Part shown: positions 1-9,095 of the stretch, in pieces
How the letters are laid out: each line of letters opens with the position of its first letter
How positions within the stretch are numbered: position 1 is the stretch's first letter
Translations under genes and position numbers: made by a program
Notes under the pieces: model-generated
What the model was told of the DNA's origin: nothing
Seen by the model: only the letters and a program-made list of their open reading frames with translations
The model's database searches: none
Source: Pirellulaceae bacterium
GTDB lineage: Bacteria > Planctomycetota > Planctomycetia > Pirellulales > Pirellulaceae
Reading direction: 5' to 3'
Assembly: GCA_019636385.1 (NCBI GenBank)
Contig: JAHBXT010000001.1
Location: 1,178,001 to 1,242,000 of the forward strand
Length of the DNA stretch: 64,000 nucleotides

Positions 1-453
1 ACTGCTCATGTTGACAATTACGCCGGAGCCTTGCCGCAGCATCTGCCGCACCGCATGTTTGGCTAAAAAGGTGTAACCGCTCAGGTTGACGGACAGCATC
101 CTCTGCCACGCGGCGTTTTCCAGCCGATCTAAGGGCACATAGGAATCAGGAGGCTGAATAGCGGCATTGTTCACCAGAACGTCCAGTCCCCCAAAACGCT
201 CAGTGGCTTTCAGAACAGCGTCTGCACACTGCCGCTCGCTGGATACATCCGCTGGCAGGTACAAATAGCGTTCATCGTCGGGCCGGTCTGGTCGAGCCAC
301 ATCAATGCAGGCAACGGCAGCACCAGAGTCATAAAACGCACTGCACACCGCCTGGCCAATTCCACTAGAACCGCCACTGACGATGACCACGCGTCCGCGA
401 TTGTCGTAGGTCAAGCTGCCCGTCGGTCGGCTAGTTTGGTTGTGCTTGTTCAA
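1..453 (-). CDS. SDR-family NAD(P)-dependent oxidoreductase (N-terminal part)
   Basis: Short-chain dehydrogenase cut by the left window edge, so about 151 N-terminal residues are visible. The Rossmann nucleotide-binding motif reads SGGSSGIGQAV near residues 21-31. The NNAAI motif of classical SDRs follows, and the visible part ends at NMSS, which carries the serine region just before the catalytic Tyr/Lys (outside the window). The likely start is TTG at 453, because a GGAG ribosome binding site lies 7 nt upstream and no ATG is available in frame. It is divergent from hemC, with about 225 bp between them. The substrate cannot be told from this fragment. The family assignment is sure; the exact start is moderately sure. 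Confidence 0.85.
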   Translation of the reverse strand, partial: MNKHNQTSRPTGSLTYDNRGRVVIVSGGSSGIGQAVCSAFYDSGAAVACIDVARPDRPDDERYLYLPADVSSERQCADAVLKATERFGGLDVLVNNAAIQPPDSYVPLDRLENAAWQRMLSVNLSGYTFLAKHAVRQMLRQGSGVIVNMSS

Positions 454-678
454 GAAAAAACTCCGTTCGGATTGCGGTCTTCAGCCGGGGTGCTCTCGAT
501 CGACCAGGCACAATTGTGGTAGATTTTTGAAAGTCTGGCGAGTACCACTCGATGACAGCTTCTCGGCAGCGGCAAGGTGGTAGCGAACCGGCAAGTAGAC
601 GATCTCATGGAAGGCTGTGTCATGTGAGACGCAGGCCCGAGACTCGATTTACCCCCAATAATTCACAGGACATCATCG

Positions 679-1596
679 TTGCGATCAATTCGGATTGGTA
701 CTCGTGGGAGTAAGCTGGCTCTATGGCAGGCCCGATGGGTTGCCGATGGGTTGCAGCGACTGGGCTGGGGATGCGAACTGACCATCATTTCCACCAGTGG
801 CGATATCTCGACGGCCTCTTTAGGCCAGGTAGGCGGCCAGGGGCTTTTCACGAAAGAGATTCAGCGAGAATTGCTGCAAGGCAAAGTCGACGTGGCCGTC
901 CATTCCTTGAAGGACTTGCCCACCATGTCGATACCGGAACTGGTCCTGGCAGCCGTACCCACGCGTGAGACAACCTCTGATTGCCTGATTAGCACTGGCG
1001 GACTGCTGTTCGAACAGCTTCCGACAGGTGCACGCGTCGGCACCGGCAGCTCGCGCCGCGCCGCTCAATTGCGAGCCTGGAGACCAGACATTACGATTGC
1101 TGATATTCGAGGGAACGTCGATTCGAGGTTACGCAAATTGGATGAAGGGCATTATGATGCGATTGTGCTAGCTGCGGCCGGACTCAGCCGCCTGGAGTTA
1201 ATCCACCGCGTGACTGAGACCTTGCCGCAAGACAAGATGCTGCCGGCGATTGGTCAAGGCGCCCTGGGCTTGGAGTGCCGAGCGAATGATACTCGAACTC
1301 GCGAAGTCTTGAGCCAATTAAATGATGCTACCAGTTACGGAGCCGTCGTGGCTGAAAGGGAGTTGCTGCGCGGGCTTGGGGCGGGCTGCCTGGCACCGGT
1401 TGCGGGGCTGGCGATGATGCACAATGGCCAATTGCTGCTGCACGGCCGCGTCCTGGACATCCACGGACATCGACAATTGAACGAGTGCGCCAGCGGCCCG
1501 TTGCATGAGGCCGCTACGATCGGAAAACGATTGTCACAAAGACTGCTGGAGCGCGGTGCAGGTGAATTGATAGCTCTGGCACGCGAGACGGCTTAA
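679..1596 (+). CDS. hemC: Hydroxymethylbilane synthase (porphobilinogen deaminase)
   Basis: Cytoplasmic tetrapyrrole enzyme that joins four porphobilinogen molecules into hydroxymethylbilane on a covalent dipyrromethane cofactor. Seen in the 305-residue product: the N-terminal IGTRGSKLALWQA motif; DVAVHSLKDLP with the catalytic Asp at residue 79; RVGTGSSRRAAQL (residues 119-131) and the DIRGN segment; LPAIGQGALGLE; and the cofactor-attaching Cys237 in GAGCLAP. Length is normal for the family. The start is TTG at 679, with AGGA 8 nt upstream. It stands alone: no hemA, hemB or hemD is adjacent. A coproheme decarboxylase (hemQ) gene lies far downstream at 54.8 kb, consistent with a complete heme pathway in the genome. 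Confidence 0.97.
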   Translation: MRSIRIGTRGSKLALWQARWVADGLQRLGWGCELTIISTSGDISTASLGQVGGQGLFTKEIQRELLQGKVDVAVHSLKDLPTMSIPELVLAAVPTRETTSDCLISTGGLLFEQLPTGARVGTGSSRRAAQLRAWRPDITIADIRGNVDSRLRKLDEGHYDAIVLAAAGLSRLELIHRVTETLPQDKMLPAIGQGALGLECRANDTRTREVLSQLNDATSYGAVVAERELLRGLGAGCLAPVAGLAMMHNGQLLLHGRVLDIHGHRQLNECASGPLHEAATIGKRLSQRLLERGAGELIALARETA

Positions 1597-1751
1597 GGAG
1601 AGCGGCCAAATACGAATGCAGCATTAGCTACTCCTAGCCTGATCACCTACGGAGTGTAGCTGAGTCGAACTGGCATATGCCATGAATTAGATGATTGCAC
1701 CGGCATTTTCAGAACGAAATCGACAAGCACGTCTTTAGAGAGTCAAGTTTG

Positions 1752-2552
1752 ATGTTTGGTCTTCCTGCCCCGAGCCCGTACGATCTAAACTTTTCCACTT
1801 TCGGGTTTCCAGTACGGGTTAGCTGGTCGTTTTGGCTGATGGCGGCCGTCCTCGGCTGGGGCTGGAGCCAGTCGTTGGACCAGCTTGCCATGATTTGGCA
1901 AGCGGATTCTCCGGGCGCAGGAATGATGCTGGTCATTTGGATGGCTGCCGTGTTCTTAACGATCTTGGTCCATGAATTAGGTCACGCTGTGACTTGGCGA
2001 CGTTATGGTCAAGAGTCACATATCGTGCTGTATCACTTTGGTGGCATGGCGGTAAACGATTCGTTCACCAGTTGGGACGGGGCCCGAAGGCGCCGCACTT
2101 CGGCCGGCGAGCAACTGTTGGTTTCGGCGATGGGACCTGCGGCACAACTGGGACTGGCCGGGCTGCTTTTCGCAATAGGTTTGGCGATTGAAATGCCGAT
2201 GCAGTTAACTGTCTGGTTGAATTCGCTCGGTTTGAATCTGCCACTGGGCTCAGCACCAAGCACCATTGCTCTCTACGGTCTGTTCGATGCGCTGATATGG
2301 ACGAGCGTAGCTTGGGCGATCCTGAATCTAGCCCCAATATTTCCGCTCGACGGAGGACAGATTTTGTTGAATGCTTTGGTCATGGCCAACGTCAATCGAC
2401 CTCGAGAGACCGCGTGCTGGGCATCGGTGATTATTGGTGGCTTGCTGGGTTTGCTAATGCTGACCTACGGTCAACCGATGGTTGGACTGATGTTTTTGAT
2501 GTTAGCCGTTTCCAACTGGCAATCTCTGCAGCAGGGTGGTGGACTGTATTGA
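1752..2552 (+). CDS. Site-2-protease-type M50 zinc metalloprotease
   Basis: Integral membrane intramembrane protease of the M50 family. The ATG at 1752 (GAGAG about 10 nt upstream) gives 266 residues; an upstream TTG at 1695 would add 19 residues without membrane character. Zinc-binding HELGH lies at about residues 74-78 at the end of a hydrophobic helix. The second active-site motif reads LNLAPIFPLDGGQ near residue 200, matching the NPxxPLDGG class with Leu-Ala in place of part of the motif. At least four further hydrophobic segments are visible. There is no PDZ or CBS domain. The substrate is unknown; families of this kind process membrane-bound regulators. It is in the same direction as hemC, but about 155 bp separates them. 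Confidence 0.9.
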   Translation: MFGLPAPSPYDLNFSTFGFPVRVSWSFWLMAAVLGWGWSQSLDQLAMIWQADSPGAGMMLVIWMAAVFLTILVHELGHAVTWRRYGQESHIVLYHFGGMAVNDSFTSWDGARRRRTSAGEQLLVSAMGPAAQLGLAGLLFAIGLAIEMPMQLTVWLNSLGLNLPLGSAPSTIALYGLFDALIWTSVAWAILNLAPIFPLDGGQILLNALVMANVNRPRETACWASVIIGGLLGLLMLTYGQPMVGLMFLMLAVSNWQSLQQGGGLY

Positions 2553-2658
2553 ATGCGAAATCGGACCTTCATACAGTTCAATTCCATAGCTTTCGCTTTC
2601 AAAGGTTTCGCCCGTGGAAAAAATGTCAGAATTCTGTGTATTCCGTGTTGAACACGTA

Positions 2659-2686
2659 TTGCAATTACCGAAGTAATTTGTATAAA
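2659..2686 (+). promoter_or_regulatory. Candidate sigma-70-like promoter for the small Lys/Ala peptide gene
   Basis: TTGCAA at 2659-2664 and TATAAA at 2681-2686 are separated by 16 bp. They sit in an AT-rich stretch just upstream of the 30-residue peptide gene. A start near 2693 would give a leader of about 170 nt. This is motif matching only. Confidence 0.4.
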
Positions 2687-2863
2687 TGTTTTTCAAGGAC
2701 GTAGGTAATTGCAGTTTGCCGGGGTCGACAGGGTGGTGGCCACCACTAGATTCTGGGAAGCGGCGATTTTCTTGAGGTTCAGAGCAGGGGGCGGCTGCAG
2801 CGTGTGGCTGCAGTTGCAAATAGTTCTCCTGCTCCTGGTTTTCCGTTATCGGAGGAAGAAAAC

Positions 2864-2956
2864 GTGGCTAAGAAGAAAGCAGCAGCTAAGAAGGCAGCTC
2901 CTAAGAAGGCAGCTAAGAAGGCAGCTCCTAAGAAGAAGGCTGCCAAGAAGAAGTAG
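2864..2956 (+). CDS. 30-residue Lys/Ala/Pro-rich histone-H1-like peptide
   Basis: A tiny gene of 31 codons including the stop. It starts at GTG 2864 behind a strong GGAGGA site at 2851-2856 and ends with TAG at 2954. The product consists almost only of Lys, Ala and two Pro, in repeated AAKKAAP-type units, so it is strongly basic and resembles the C-terminal tails of bacterial histone-H1-like proteins (chlamydial Hc1 type). A promoter candidate lies upstream and a strong terminator follows 50 nt after the stop, so it looks like an independent unit. DNA or RNA compaction is an inference from composition. The longer 93-codon frame through the same DNA (2709-2990) is rejected because it is Leu/Arg-rich and has no ribosome binding site. 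Confidence 0.75.
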   Translation: MAKKKAAAKKAAPKKAAKKAAPKKKAAKKK

Positions 2957-3006
2957 TTTCGACTACTTACTCACCGAACACGCTTTCTGAACGAAAGCGA
3001 TCCAAT

Positions 3007-3040
3007 CCGCACTCGACCCGAAGGCCGAGTGCGGTTTTTT
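3007..3040 (+). terminator. Rho-independent terminator after the Lys/Ala peptide gene
   Basis: Perfect 9-bp stem (3007-3015 pairing with 3026-3034) with a 10-nt loop, followed directly by six T (3035-3040) and a further T-rich stretch. Confidence 0.9.
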
Positions 3041-3044
3041 GTTT

Positions 3045-3447
3045 TCTCATGTCCAATGTCCCGGTAGTCGCTGCCTGTAATTTCGTATTGGACACTCCCC
3101 AACTCTTAGCTCAATCGTCCCAAACTCCGGCTGGCGAGTCGTCGCTGACGGCAAGCGGTTCGGGACGTTGTTGACAACCGCTCTCACCGGACAAATGGGT
3201 GTATCGTCGCGGGGAAATTCGATATGTATGTTAGCCCCTATTTCTTAGTACACACCACCAAAAGTGCTGCTGGATCCACCACCCAATAAATTCCATAAGT
3301 GCACAAAACACAAGCACTTACGAAGCATTAACCACGTAGCTTCCGCATCGGATTGCGCTAATCTGAATACAGTGCATATCATTCGCAATATCTAACTTTT
3401 AAGCTAGTTGTGAGTCAAATAATTGACCCAATTCAAACTTCAATTGG
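3045..3447. other. Gene-free stretch
   Basis: About 400 bp without a convincing coding frame, AT-richer than its surroundings. The only structure seen is an 8-bp inverted repeat (TGTCCAAT at 3050-3057 and ATTGGACA at 3087-3094). It separates the peptide terminator from the 3' end of a minus-strand gene. Confidence 0.6.
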
Positions 3448-5967
3448 CTAGAAACTAACACTAGAAACTAGACCGCCGAACGCTCCAACTTCAACGATCA
3501 AATCTACAACTTTATGATTGTTGGCACCCTTCAGGGTGACCTCATATTCCAGTCCACCACCCCCCCCAACAGGACCGATTTTATTGATATCAAAATCTTC
3601 GAGTGCACCGCACTGACTGACAAATTGCTGACGAAAATCTAACAGTGCTTGTGCAAACGCCTCGGAATACAGCGAGGGCACCATGAGTTGCCGCGCGCTG
3701 TTCAGGTCGTCAAACCAGTGTTTGATGAAGGTTTCGATACGGCGCTCGATTTCGGAGGTGTCCGTCAGATGCATTGGAAACTGGTCCATGGGTGGATGCG
3801 CAATCGTGAATCGTTCCAGATAGCCGGCATGGAACCAAACTTCGATTGGCAACAAGTTCTTTTCGCCGACCAGAATTGCGTTGCATCGATACCGCTGACT
3901 ACCTGGTTCGTACTCAACGGTGCGGGCGATGGACACCGGCGACTGCATGTTGCCCGCCTCCAATTTCAGTTGCTGCAAGTATGCGGTTAGCGCGGCTCGA
4001 TCCACGTGTTGCCGCTGTTGAGGATCTACCAGGGCTAGCAATGGTTCGACACTCGTCTGCATGAACGCGTCGATCGCCGCTTGTGCTCCCTCACGCTCGC
4101 CTTCGGCCAGTGGAATTGAGCTGACCGGAAAATCATTGGCGAACTCGCTGGAAAAATCCGTGACCAACAGCGTAGCCGTTTCTGCCGTATCGGTCGGCCA
4201 AGACAAGTCGCAAGTCAAGGGCAAGGAATTGCCACTATCAAAGACTGCGGTCAGAAACACCGATGCCACCACAGCCTGGGGCCGAAAAACGTTGTTGGAT
4301 AGTCGAACTCGATCAACTACCACACTTTTGACTGGCGAGCCTAGTCGTTGGTCTTCGTCTAATTGCTTCTGCAAGTCGGCCAGCGGTAGTTGCTGCTGGA
4401 ATTCTTGGTCCAGCATACCGTGTGCGGCTTGAACCTGATTGCCTAGCAGTTGCTGCCAAAACATTCTGGCAGCTTCAGGTATCTGAGGGGCAAAATCGAA
4501 GAGGTCCAATGTCGATTCGGCAACAGCGGGACCGTAAATCGACATCCCCAACCAACGATCGTCGCCCACGAACTGGATTTCTGCGTAATAGTCCTCGTGA
4601 TTCCAGCGAACGGGACCAGAAGCCTGCAGCCAATCCTGAAAACCGTTGACGCTCCATAAATCAAAGTCGATTTCCGGCTGGCTATCGCCCAATCGTTTCG
4701 ACAAGCGGTCCAGGAGAGCTTGCGTCTGAGGCTGGTTGACCATCGCCTGAAGCCTCTCAGGATAGTTGTTTACCAGAGCCTGCGACTCCATTCCCCGACC
4801 TAGGTCCTGAAGCAACTTTTGCGTGGCTTTAGCTAACGACGAATGTGAACTCTGGAACGCTTGAACCACATTGATCGCCCCTAACTGTGCGCGACCAACT
4901 TGATTGCGCGAGCTCGGAATATTGAAGACGACACGGCTTGTGCAGCGGACCCCGTTGTCCAGTCGGACAATTAGATCGATGTGCAATACCTGGCTTCGCT
5001 GTTGAAAATTGTACGCTAACAGGTAATGACGCTTCAGTTCGCAGCTTTCTATCGTTTGCCCGTATCGCTGGCGGAGTTGCTCGCACAACTGTGCCAGTTG
5101 CTCAACTTTCACCTGCTCTTGATAGGCTGGTGCGTACATTTTATGAGCTTGTTCGGCCTTGCCAGCGAACAGCGCCCGAGTCAGCGTTTCAGCCTGCTGG
5201 ACATAGGAAGTTGTATCCAGCGGCTCACGAAAATAGTTGTCAGGTAGAACCGGGCAGTTCATCTCGACGCGAGAAATCTTGCCGCCGACCGCCGTCAGTC
5301 GCAACCCGCAGACTCCGGATTGACCCTGCAGTGCCCCGGCCAAAATTCGCGTTCCGGCAGCCTCGCTCCAGGCCATCCAACCGGCAGTTAGCTGTTTATC
5401 GGCTAGCGAAGGCCCAATGAACCCTGTGAGCTCTCGCAAGAACACGTCCAGGCAAGGAGCGTCTACTTCCGCTGAGGGCAAGCTGGAAATCAAGGCTTCG
5501 GTGGTCGATTGTCGCTCCCGTGCTTGGTGGAAGGCTTCGACCAGCTTGATGTCATTCTTGTTCAAGTCAATGGAACCCGGTTGATACTCAGCCCGACCCA
5601 CCTTACCGCTACTGAGTTTGATCAAACCGGGTTGCTGCAGATCCGTATCGTCAACCACCTTATCCTGGATAACCAAGCTTCCCTTGAGCGGAAAGGCGGG
5701 TGTCTGGACGTAGACCTCGATGCCATCAAAGCCCGTCTCTAATTCCTCGACAAATTGACCATTTTGCAATGCAATTCGGGTTGTCAGCGATTTCGTCAAT
5801 TGGCGGGCACGAAAGTATCGTACGGTGATTTCGCAGGGGCGCAGCTCTGGGCCCTCCACAATCAGGCGGTTCACTGACCGCTGCACCGCTCGTGCGTCGC
5901 CGCCGATAACCACTAGCCATGATCCTGCCAATAGTGCACAAATCTTCACCAATTTAGATCGATTCAT
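3448..5967 (-). CDS. Secreted protein of unknown function built of repeated NTF2/DUF3887-like modules
   Basis: Large protein of about 839 residues. I chose ATG 5967 because the product then opens with basic MNRSKLVK, a hydrophobic core and an AxA-type cleavage region, a clear signal peptide; the frame continues 20 codons further upstream without such a signal. The rest appears to be five or six related modules of about 110-130 residues. Each has a helix pair with an (A)xxLxxxLxxGxxxxA pattern, a Gln/Leu-rich helix, then strands ending in an Ile/Val-rich segment. This resembles NTF2-like or DUF3887-type folds, but no family is named with confidence. It is divergent from the secreted gene at 6091, with about 120 bp between them, so they may be co-regulated. 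Function unknown. Confidence 0.7.
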   Translation of the reverse strand: MNRSKLVKICALLAGSWLVVIGGDARAVQRSVNRLIVEGPELRPCEITVRYFRARQLTKSLTTRIALQNGQFVEELETGFDGIEVYVQTPAFPLKGSLVIQDKVVDDTDLQQPGLIKLSSGKVGRAEYQPGSIDLNKNDIKLVEAFHQARERQSTTEALISSLPSAEVDAPCLDVFLRELTGFIGPSLADKQLTAGWMAWSEAAGTRILAGALQGQSGVCGLRLTAVGGKISRVEMNCPVLPDNYFREPLDTTSYVQQAETLTRALFAGKAEQAHKMYAPAYQEQVKVEQLAQLCEQLRQRYGQTIESCELKRHYLLAYNFQQRSQVLHIDLIVRLDNGVRCTSRVVFNIPSSRNQVGRAQLGAINVVQAFQSSHSSLAKATQKLLQDLGRGMESQALVNNYPERLQAMVNQPQTQALLDRLSKRLGDSQPEIDFDLWSVNGFQDWLQASGPVRWNHEDYYAEIQFVGDDRWLGMSIYGPAVAESTLDLFDFAPQIPEAARMFWQQLLGNQVQAAHGMLDQEFQQQLPLADLQKQLDEDQRLGSPVKSVVVDRVRLSNNVFRPQAVVASVFLTAVFDSGNSLPLTCDLSWPTDTAETATLLVTDFSSEFANDFPVSSIPLAEGEREGAQAAIDAFMQTSVEPLLALVDPQQRQHVDRAALTAYLQQLKLEAGNMQSPVSIARTVEYEPGSQRYRCNAILVGEKNLLPIEVWFHAGYLERFTIAHPPMDQFPMHLTDTSEIERRIETFIKHWFDDLNSARQLMVPSLYSEAFAQALLDFRQQFVSQCGALEDFDINKIGPVGGGGGLEYEVTLKGANNHKVVDLIVEVGAFGGLVSSVSF

Positions 5968-6090
5968 CGAACCTATTCCCGTATGCTGACGAAGCCGCTG
6001 TTCATGATTGCTACCGCAGCATATCATCGCCTAAAATCTAACTCCGACAACTCTTTCCGTTACACGCAGGGAACAGTGGGCTGGAATTCT

Positions 6091-8127
6091 ATGACTAAGC
6101 AACACCTTGCTGGAATCGTACTGATCGCATCTGCCGTTTGGTGGTTTCACGGTGCACCTGTCGCCGCCCAGGAGATCGTGGGCATGAATACGGTTCCCCA
6201 CAGCCAATCTGCGGTGCTTCGCTGGCGGCGGCCATCCGATGCTGAGCTGGCAGCTCGCGTAGAGCTGTTTATCCAGAACACGACAGATCAACCGCTTGTC
6301 CTGAGCGATGTTTCACAGATTCGGTTTGATGGCCAATCCCCCCAACAGCTACTGGCAGCTACGAAATGGGCCTGGCACGATACGCCCGCAGTGTGGGGCC
6401 AGGAAACTCTAGCGCTGCCTCCACAAGGACTACTGGCTTGGAAAATCAACGGCTGGTCAGCCAGTTGGGGCGTCGATACACGCCACGACATCGATTTACC
6501 TAATGGTCGCCAGCTGAGTTTTGTCGTTAGCTCGCCCAAGGCCTGGCAATCGGCGGTTACTTTCTTAAGCACCAGCGCGGACGGCCAATTATCAGATAAT
6601 CCCTATCCGAACCAGCTTGTGATTCACGTTCACAACCAGCACTTGCCGGAAATGTTGCTGCGGTCAGTGCGGTTGTGGACCGCAATTCCTAGATCGCAGG
6701 GGCGCGTCTTCCTACCCACAACAGAATTCCAGCAGCCTCGGTACTATCCGACCGACGGTCGACTGGCCGGTCCTGGAAAGGCCATTATCGTCGTCGACGA
6801 CATCCAGGTACCTCGCGAGCAGGTTGTGGTCGAAGTACGATTCCAATCTCGCACTGGCGGAACTGAAGAATCGCTGTGGTCGACGCTGAAAGTCAAAGCC
6901 GAACAGTTTGACATCAGCGGTGGATGGATCGCATCACAAGTTGGCAACCGCCACAGCTTAGCGTGCGAAGAATATCTGAAAACTTTGGCCAGGATGCACA
7001 TCAATACTGGGCATTTCGAGGAGGTGCCAGGATATACCGACAATCCGGAGCTGTATGCCCGCTACCCGCTGAAGCGGTTTAACCGCTTGGCCGACCTGTC
7101 TCGTTACGACAACGATCAAGCCCTACCTACCATTCACGCTGTCGAATTCATCGGCGAACCGCAGTTTGGTGGTGGACGCCCGATACCTCCTCAGGAAGTT
7201 TGGCAAATGCTGGAGCCTTACCGCTCCAGCCGCTTGCCAACGTCAGTGACGCTGAGCGAGGAACGCTCTTGGCGTTACTACGCCGGGCTATCGGACTATC
7301 CGCACTACGATGCCTATCGCGTGATTGCTCCGGCTGCCGATTGGTGGCGTGGCTATGAGTGGGGAGATGCGAAGATCGCTTGGGGGGCACCGCTGGAGAC
7401 CATCGGTGATATGACGCGCAGCCTACGCGAACATAGCCGACCAATGCCTATCGCATACTGGTCGCAAGGAGCTCACCACGGCTGGGGTAACGCTCTGGTG
7501 CCTCGACGGGGTTCGCCGACAGCCGATGAGCTGCGCAGTCAAGCTTGGCATGCGCTGGGCAACCGCATCACGTCGTTGTATTGGTTCAACCTGAGCCTCA
7601 AATCGCTGCTGAAATACCCGGATTTGATCGAGCCTATGACGCGCGTCGGCCGCGAGATTCGCTTGCTGGATGAAATCTTCTTGCGCGGGGATGCCTTCGA
7701 GTACCGCCGCGAACTGCATGAGGATCGACCAGCGTGGGATTTGTGCAGCATCGCCACCCCAAACGCAGTTCTGTTGACCGCACACGACTTGACCTATCAA
7801 CCTGACATGCAGGCGCGCGAGTTCCGCTACCAACCACGCGCCGCTGAATTGCGATTTCGACTACCTGAATGGCTGGGAGCTGATGTCCAAGTGTTTGCTG
7901 CAGATTCCGAAGGTATACGGGATATACCGCAGCGAATTGAAAATGGTTACGCGTTCGTGTCAGATACCGTTCGCGTCGTGGGCATTTACATCGCCACAGC
8001 CGACGTCAATCTACGACAGCAGATGGTCAAGCGGTATAGCCAATTGATACACGACGAGCAGTCTCTGGACTTTGATCCAGCCCATCGCCCTCAAGACTTG
8101 CGACAACTTGAATTACTGCTCAAGTAG
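6091..8127 (+). CDS. Secreted protein, possible TIM-barrel glycoside-hydrolase-like
   Basis: 678 residues from ATG 6091. The first 25 residues form a signal peptide ending in VAAQE; an upstream in-frame ATG at 5983 would put an unlikely segment in front of it. The N-terminal part has beta-sandwich-like strands. The central and C-terminal part (about 290-600) is rich in aromatic residues, with segments such as SWRYYAGLSDYPHYDAYR, AYWSQGAHHGWGN and SLYWFNLSLKSLL that resemble the barrel core of secreted glycoside hydrolases. I could not identify a catalytic pair or assign a family. Transcribed away from the large secreted protein at 3448-5967. Function is a guess; export is well supported. Confidence 0.65.
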   Translation: MTKQHLAGIVLIASAVWWFHGAPVAAQEIVGMNTVPHSQSAVLRWRRPSDAELAARVELFIQNTTDQPLVLSDVSQIRFDGQSPQQLLAATKWAWHDTPAVWGQETLALPPQGLLAWKINGWSASWGVDTRHDIDLPNGRQLSFVVSSPKAWQSAVTFLSTSADGQLSDNPYPNQLVIHVHNQHLPEMLLRSVRLWTAIPRSQGRVFLPTTEFQQPRYYPTDGRLAGPGKAIIVVDDIQVPREQVVVEVRFQSRTGGTEESLWSTLKVKAEQFDISGGWIASQVGNRHSLACEEYLKTLARMHINTGHFEEVPGYTDNPELYARYPLKRFNRLADLSRYDNDQALPTIHAVEFIGEPQFGGGRPIPPQEVWQMLEPYRSSRLPTSVTLSEERSWRYYAGLSDYPHYDAYRVIAPAADWWRGYEWGDAKIAWGAPLETIGDMTRSLREHSRPMPIAYWSQGAHHGWGNALVPRRGSPTADELRSQAWHALGNRITSLYWFNLSLKSLLKYPDLIEPMTRVGREIRLLDEIFLRGDAFEYRRELHEDRPAWDLCSIATPNAVLLTAHDLTYQPDMQAREFRYQPRAAELRFRLPEWLGADVQVFAADSEGIRDIPQRIENGYAFVSDTVRVVGIYIATADVNLRQQMVKRYSQLIHDEQSLDFDPAHRPQDLRQLELLLK

Positions 8128-8439
8128 CTTCCGTTTATGGAAATCATCTTCTTAGCAGGTACTTTTCCACGTAGTGTGGCACTTCTGAGACACTGCCAGA
8201 CATGGAATGTTGCCTGGCGACCACACTCAGAGGAATTCAACAATTTTTGCTTGCCTGACGTCGATTCGTAACTTACGTTTCAGTTGGCTCTCGATTCAGA
8301 GATGAGACGGAGCAATGGCTGAGTCGCATCTGCTTGAACCAGATTTCTGGTTGATTCACTCTGCGACAATACCAACATCGGCCAGAGCCGCGAAGATGCC
8401 CGAACACATCCTCGAAAACGGTAGCGGAGAACGCGAATT
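8128..8439. other. Gene-free stretch
   Basis: 312 bp upstream of the secreted-protein and Tad-like genes. No coding frame or strong hairpin was seen; it presumably carries the promoter for the gene at 8440. Confidence 0.5.
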
Positions 8440-9057
8440 ATGCACAAACCACTGTGGACTGCGGCAATGCTCGTCGGACTGGCTGTAACTGGCGGAACGG
8501 TGACAGCTCAAAACGAAATCGTCAGAATCGAAGAAGATTGGGAACTGACCATCCACCATCCTAACGCGGCGATTGACGCACCGCAGGTTACCATTGCCAT
8601 GATGCCGTTTGCTCAGGCACCGGACTTGCATTTGGAAGTCAACTTGAACTACGCGTTGAAGCCCGATTTTCGTCCGGGCGGAGTACAGGTCCGAGTGACT
8701 CACGATGATGAGATTTTGGGGCATATTCATTGTCTGCCGCTGATTCAACTGACACACGAATCAGAGGTCATAACATGGACCGCAGTGTTGCAAAAAGTTG
8801 AAGCTGGATTTGCCTTTGGTGTACAGTCGGGCAGTAGCGCAAGTTGGGGCAACTTCGGTGGCAATGGATATTTCTTGCACATTCCGGCTGCCTTCGCTCC
8901 CGGCGGCCTGACCGGCTACAACTACCAGCACTCGTTGGCCAATTCCGGAGCCACTTTCGGTGGCAATCGAGTAAGTTCCTTGCGATTGAAGACGCTGCGC
9001 ATCATTGACCTCAATGGTCAAGTGCTAGAACTTGGTGTTGACCAACCAGCCCAATAG
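8440..9057 (+). CDS. Secreted hypothetical protein upstream of Tad-like genes
   Basis: 205 residues, ATG start with GGAG about 10 nt upstream. The first 23 residues form a signal peptide (hydrophobic stretch ending TVTAQ). The mature part is predicted beta-rich, with many Gly/Ser/Asn and a conserved-looking SASWGNFGGNGYFLHIP segment. There is no known domain. It lies 38 bp before a TadG-like gene and probably shares its transcript, so a role in the same surface structure or its adhesion is possible but unproven. Confidence 0.7.
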   Translation: MHKPLWTAAMLVGLAVTGGTVTAQNEIVRIEEDWELTIHHPNAAIDAPQVTIAMMPFAQAPDLHLEVNLNYALKPDFRPGGVQVRVTHDDEILGHIHCLPLIQLTHESEVITWTAVLQKVEAGFAFGVQSGSSASWGNFGGNGYFLHIPAAFAPGGLTGYNYQHSLANSGATFGGNRVSSLRLKTLRIIDLNGQVLELGVDQPAQ

Positions 9058-9095
9058 GCCCCAGTATCGGTCGAGTGATTCAAGGAGCTAACATC

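Noticed and set aside
2857..2953. AAG/GCT repeat array as a possible CRISPR or tandem-repeat locus
   Set aside because: The repetition is explained by Lys/Ala codons of a short gene; there are no spacers.
2709..2990. 93-codon frame over the small peptide gene
   Set aside because: Leu/Arg-rich product without a ribosome binding site; the other frame has GGAGGA, a regular Lys/Ala pattern and a terminator at its end.
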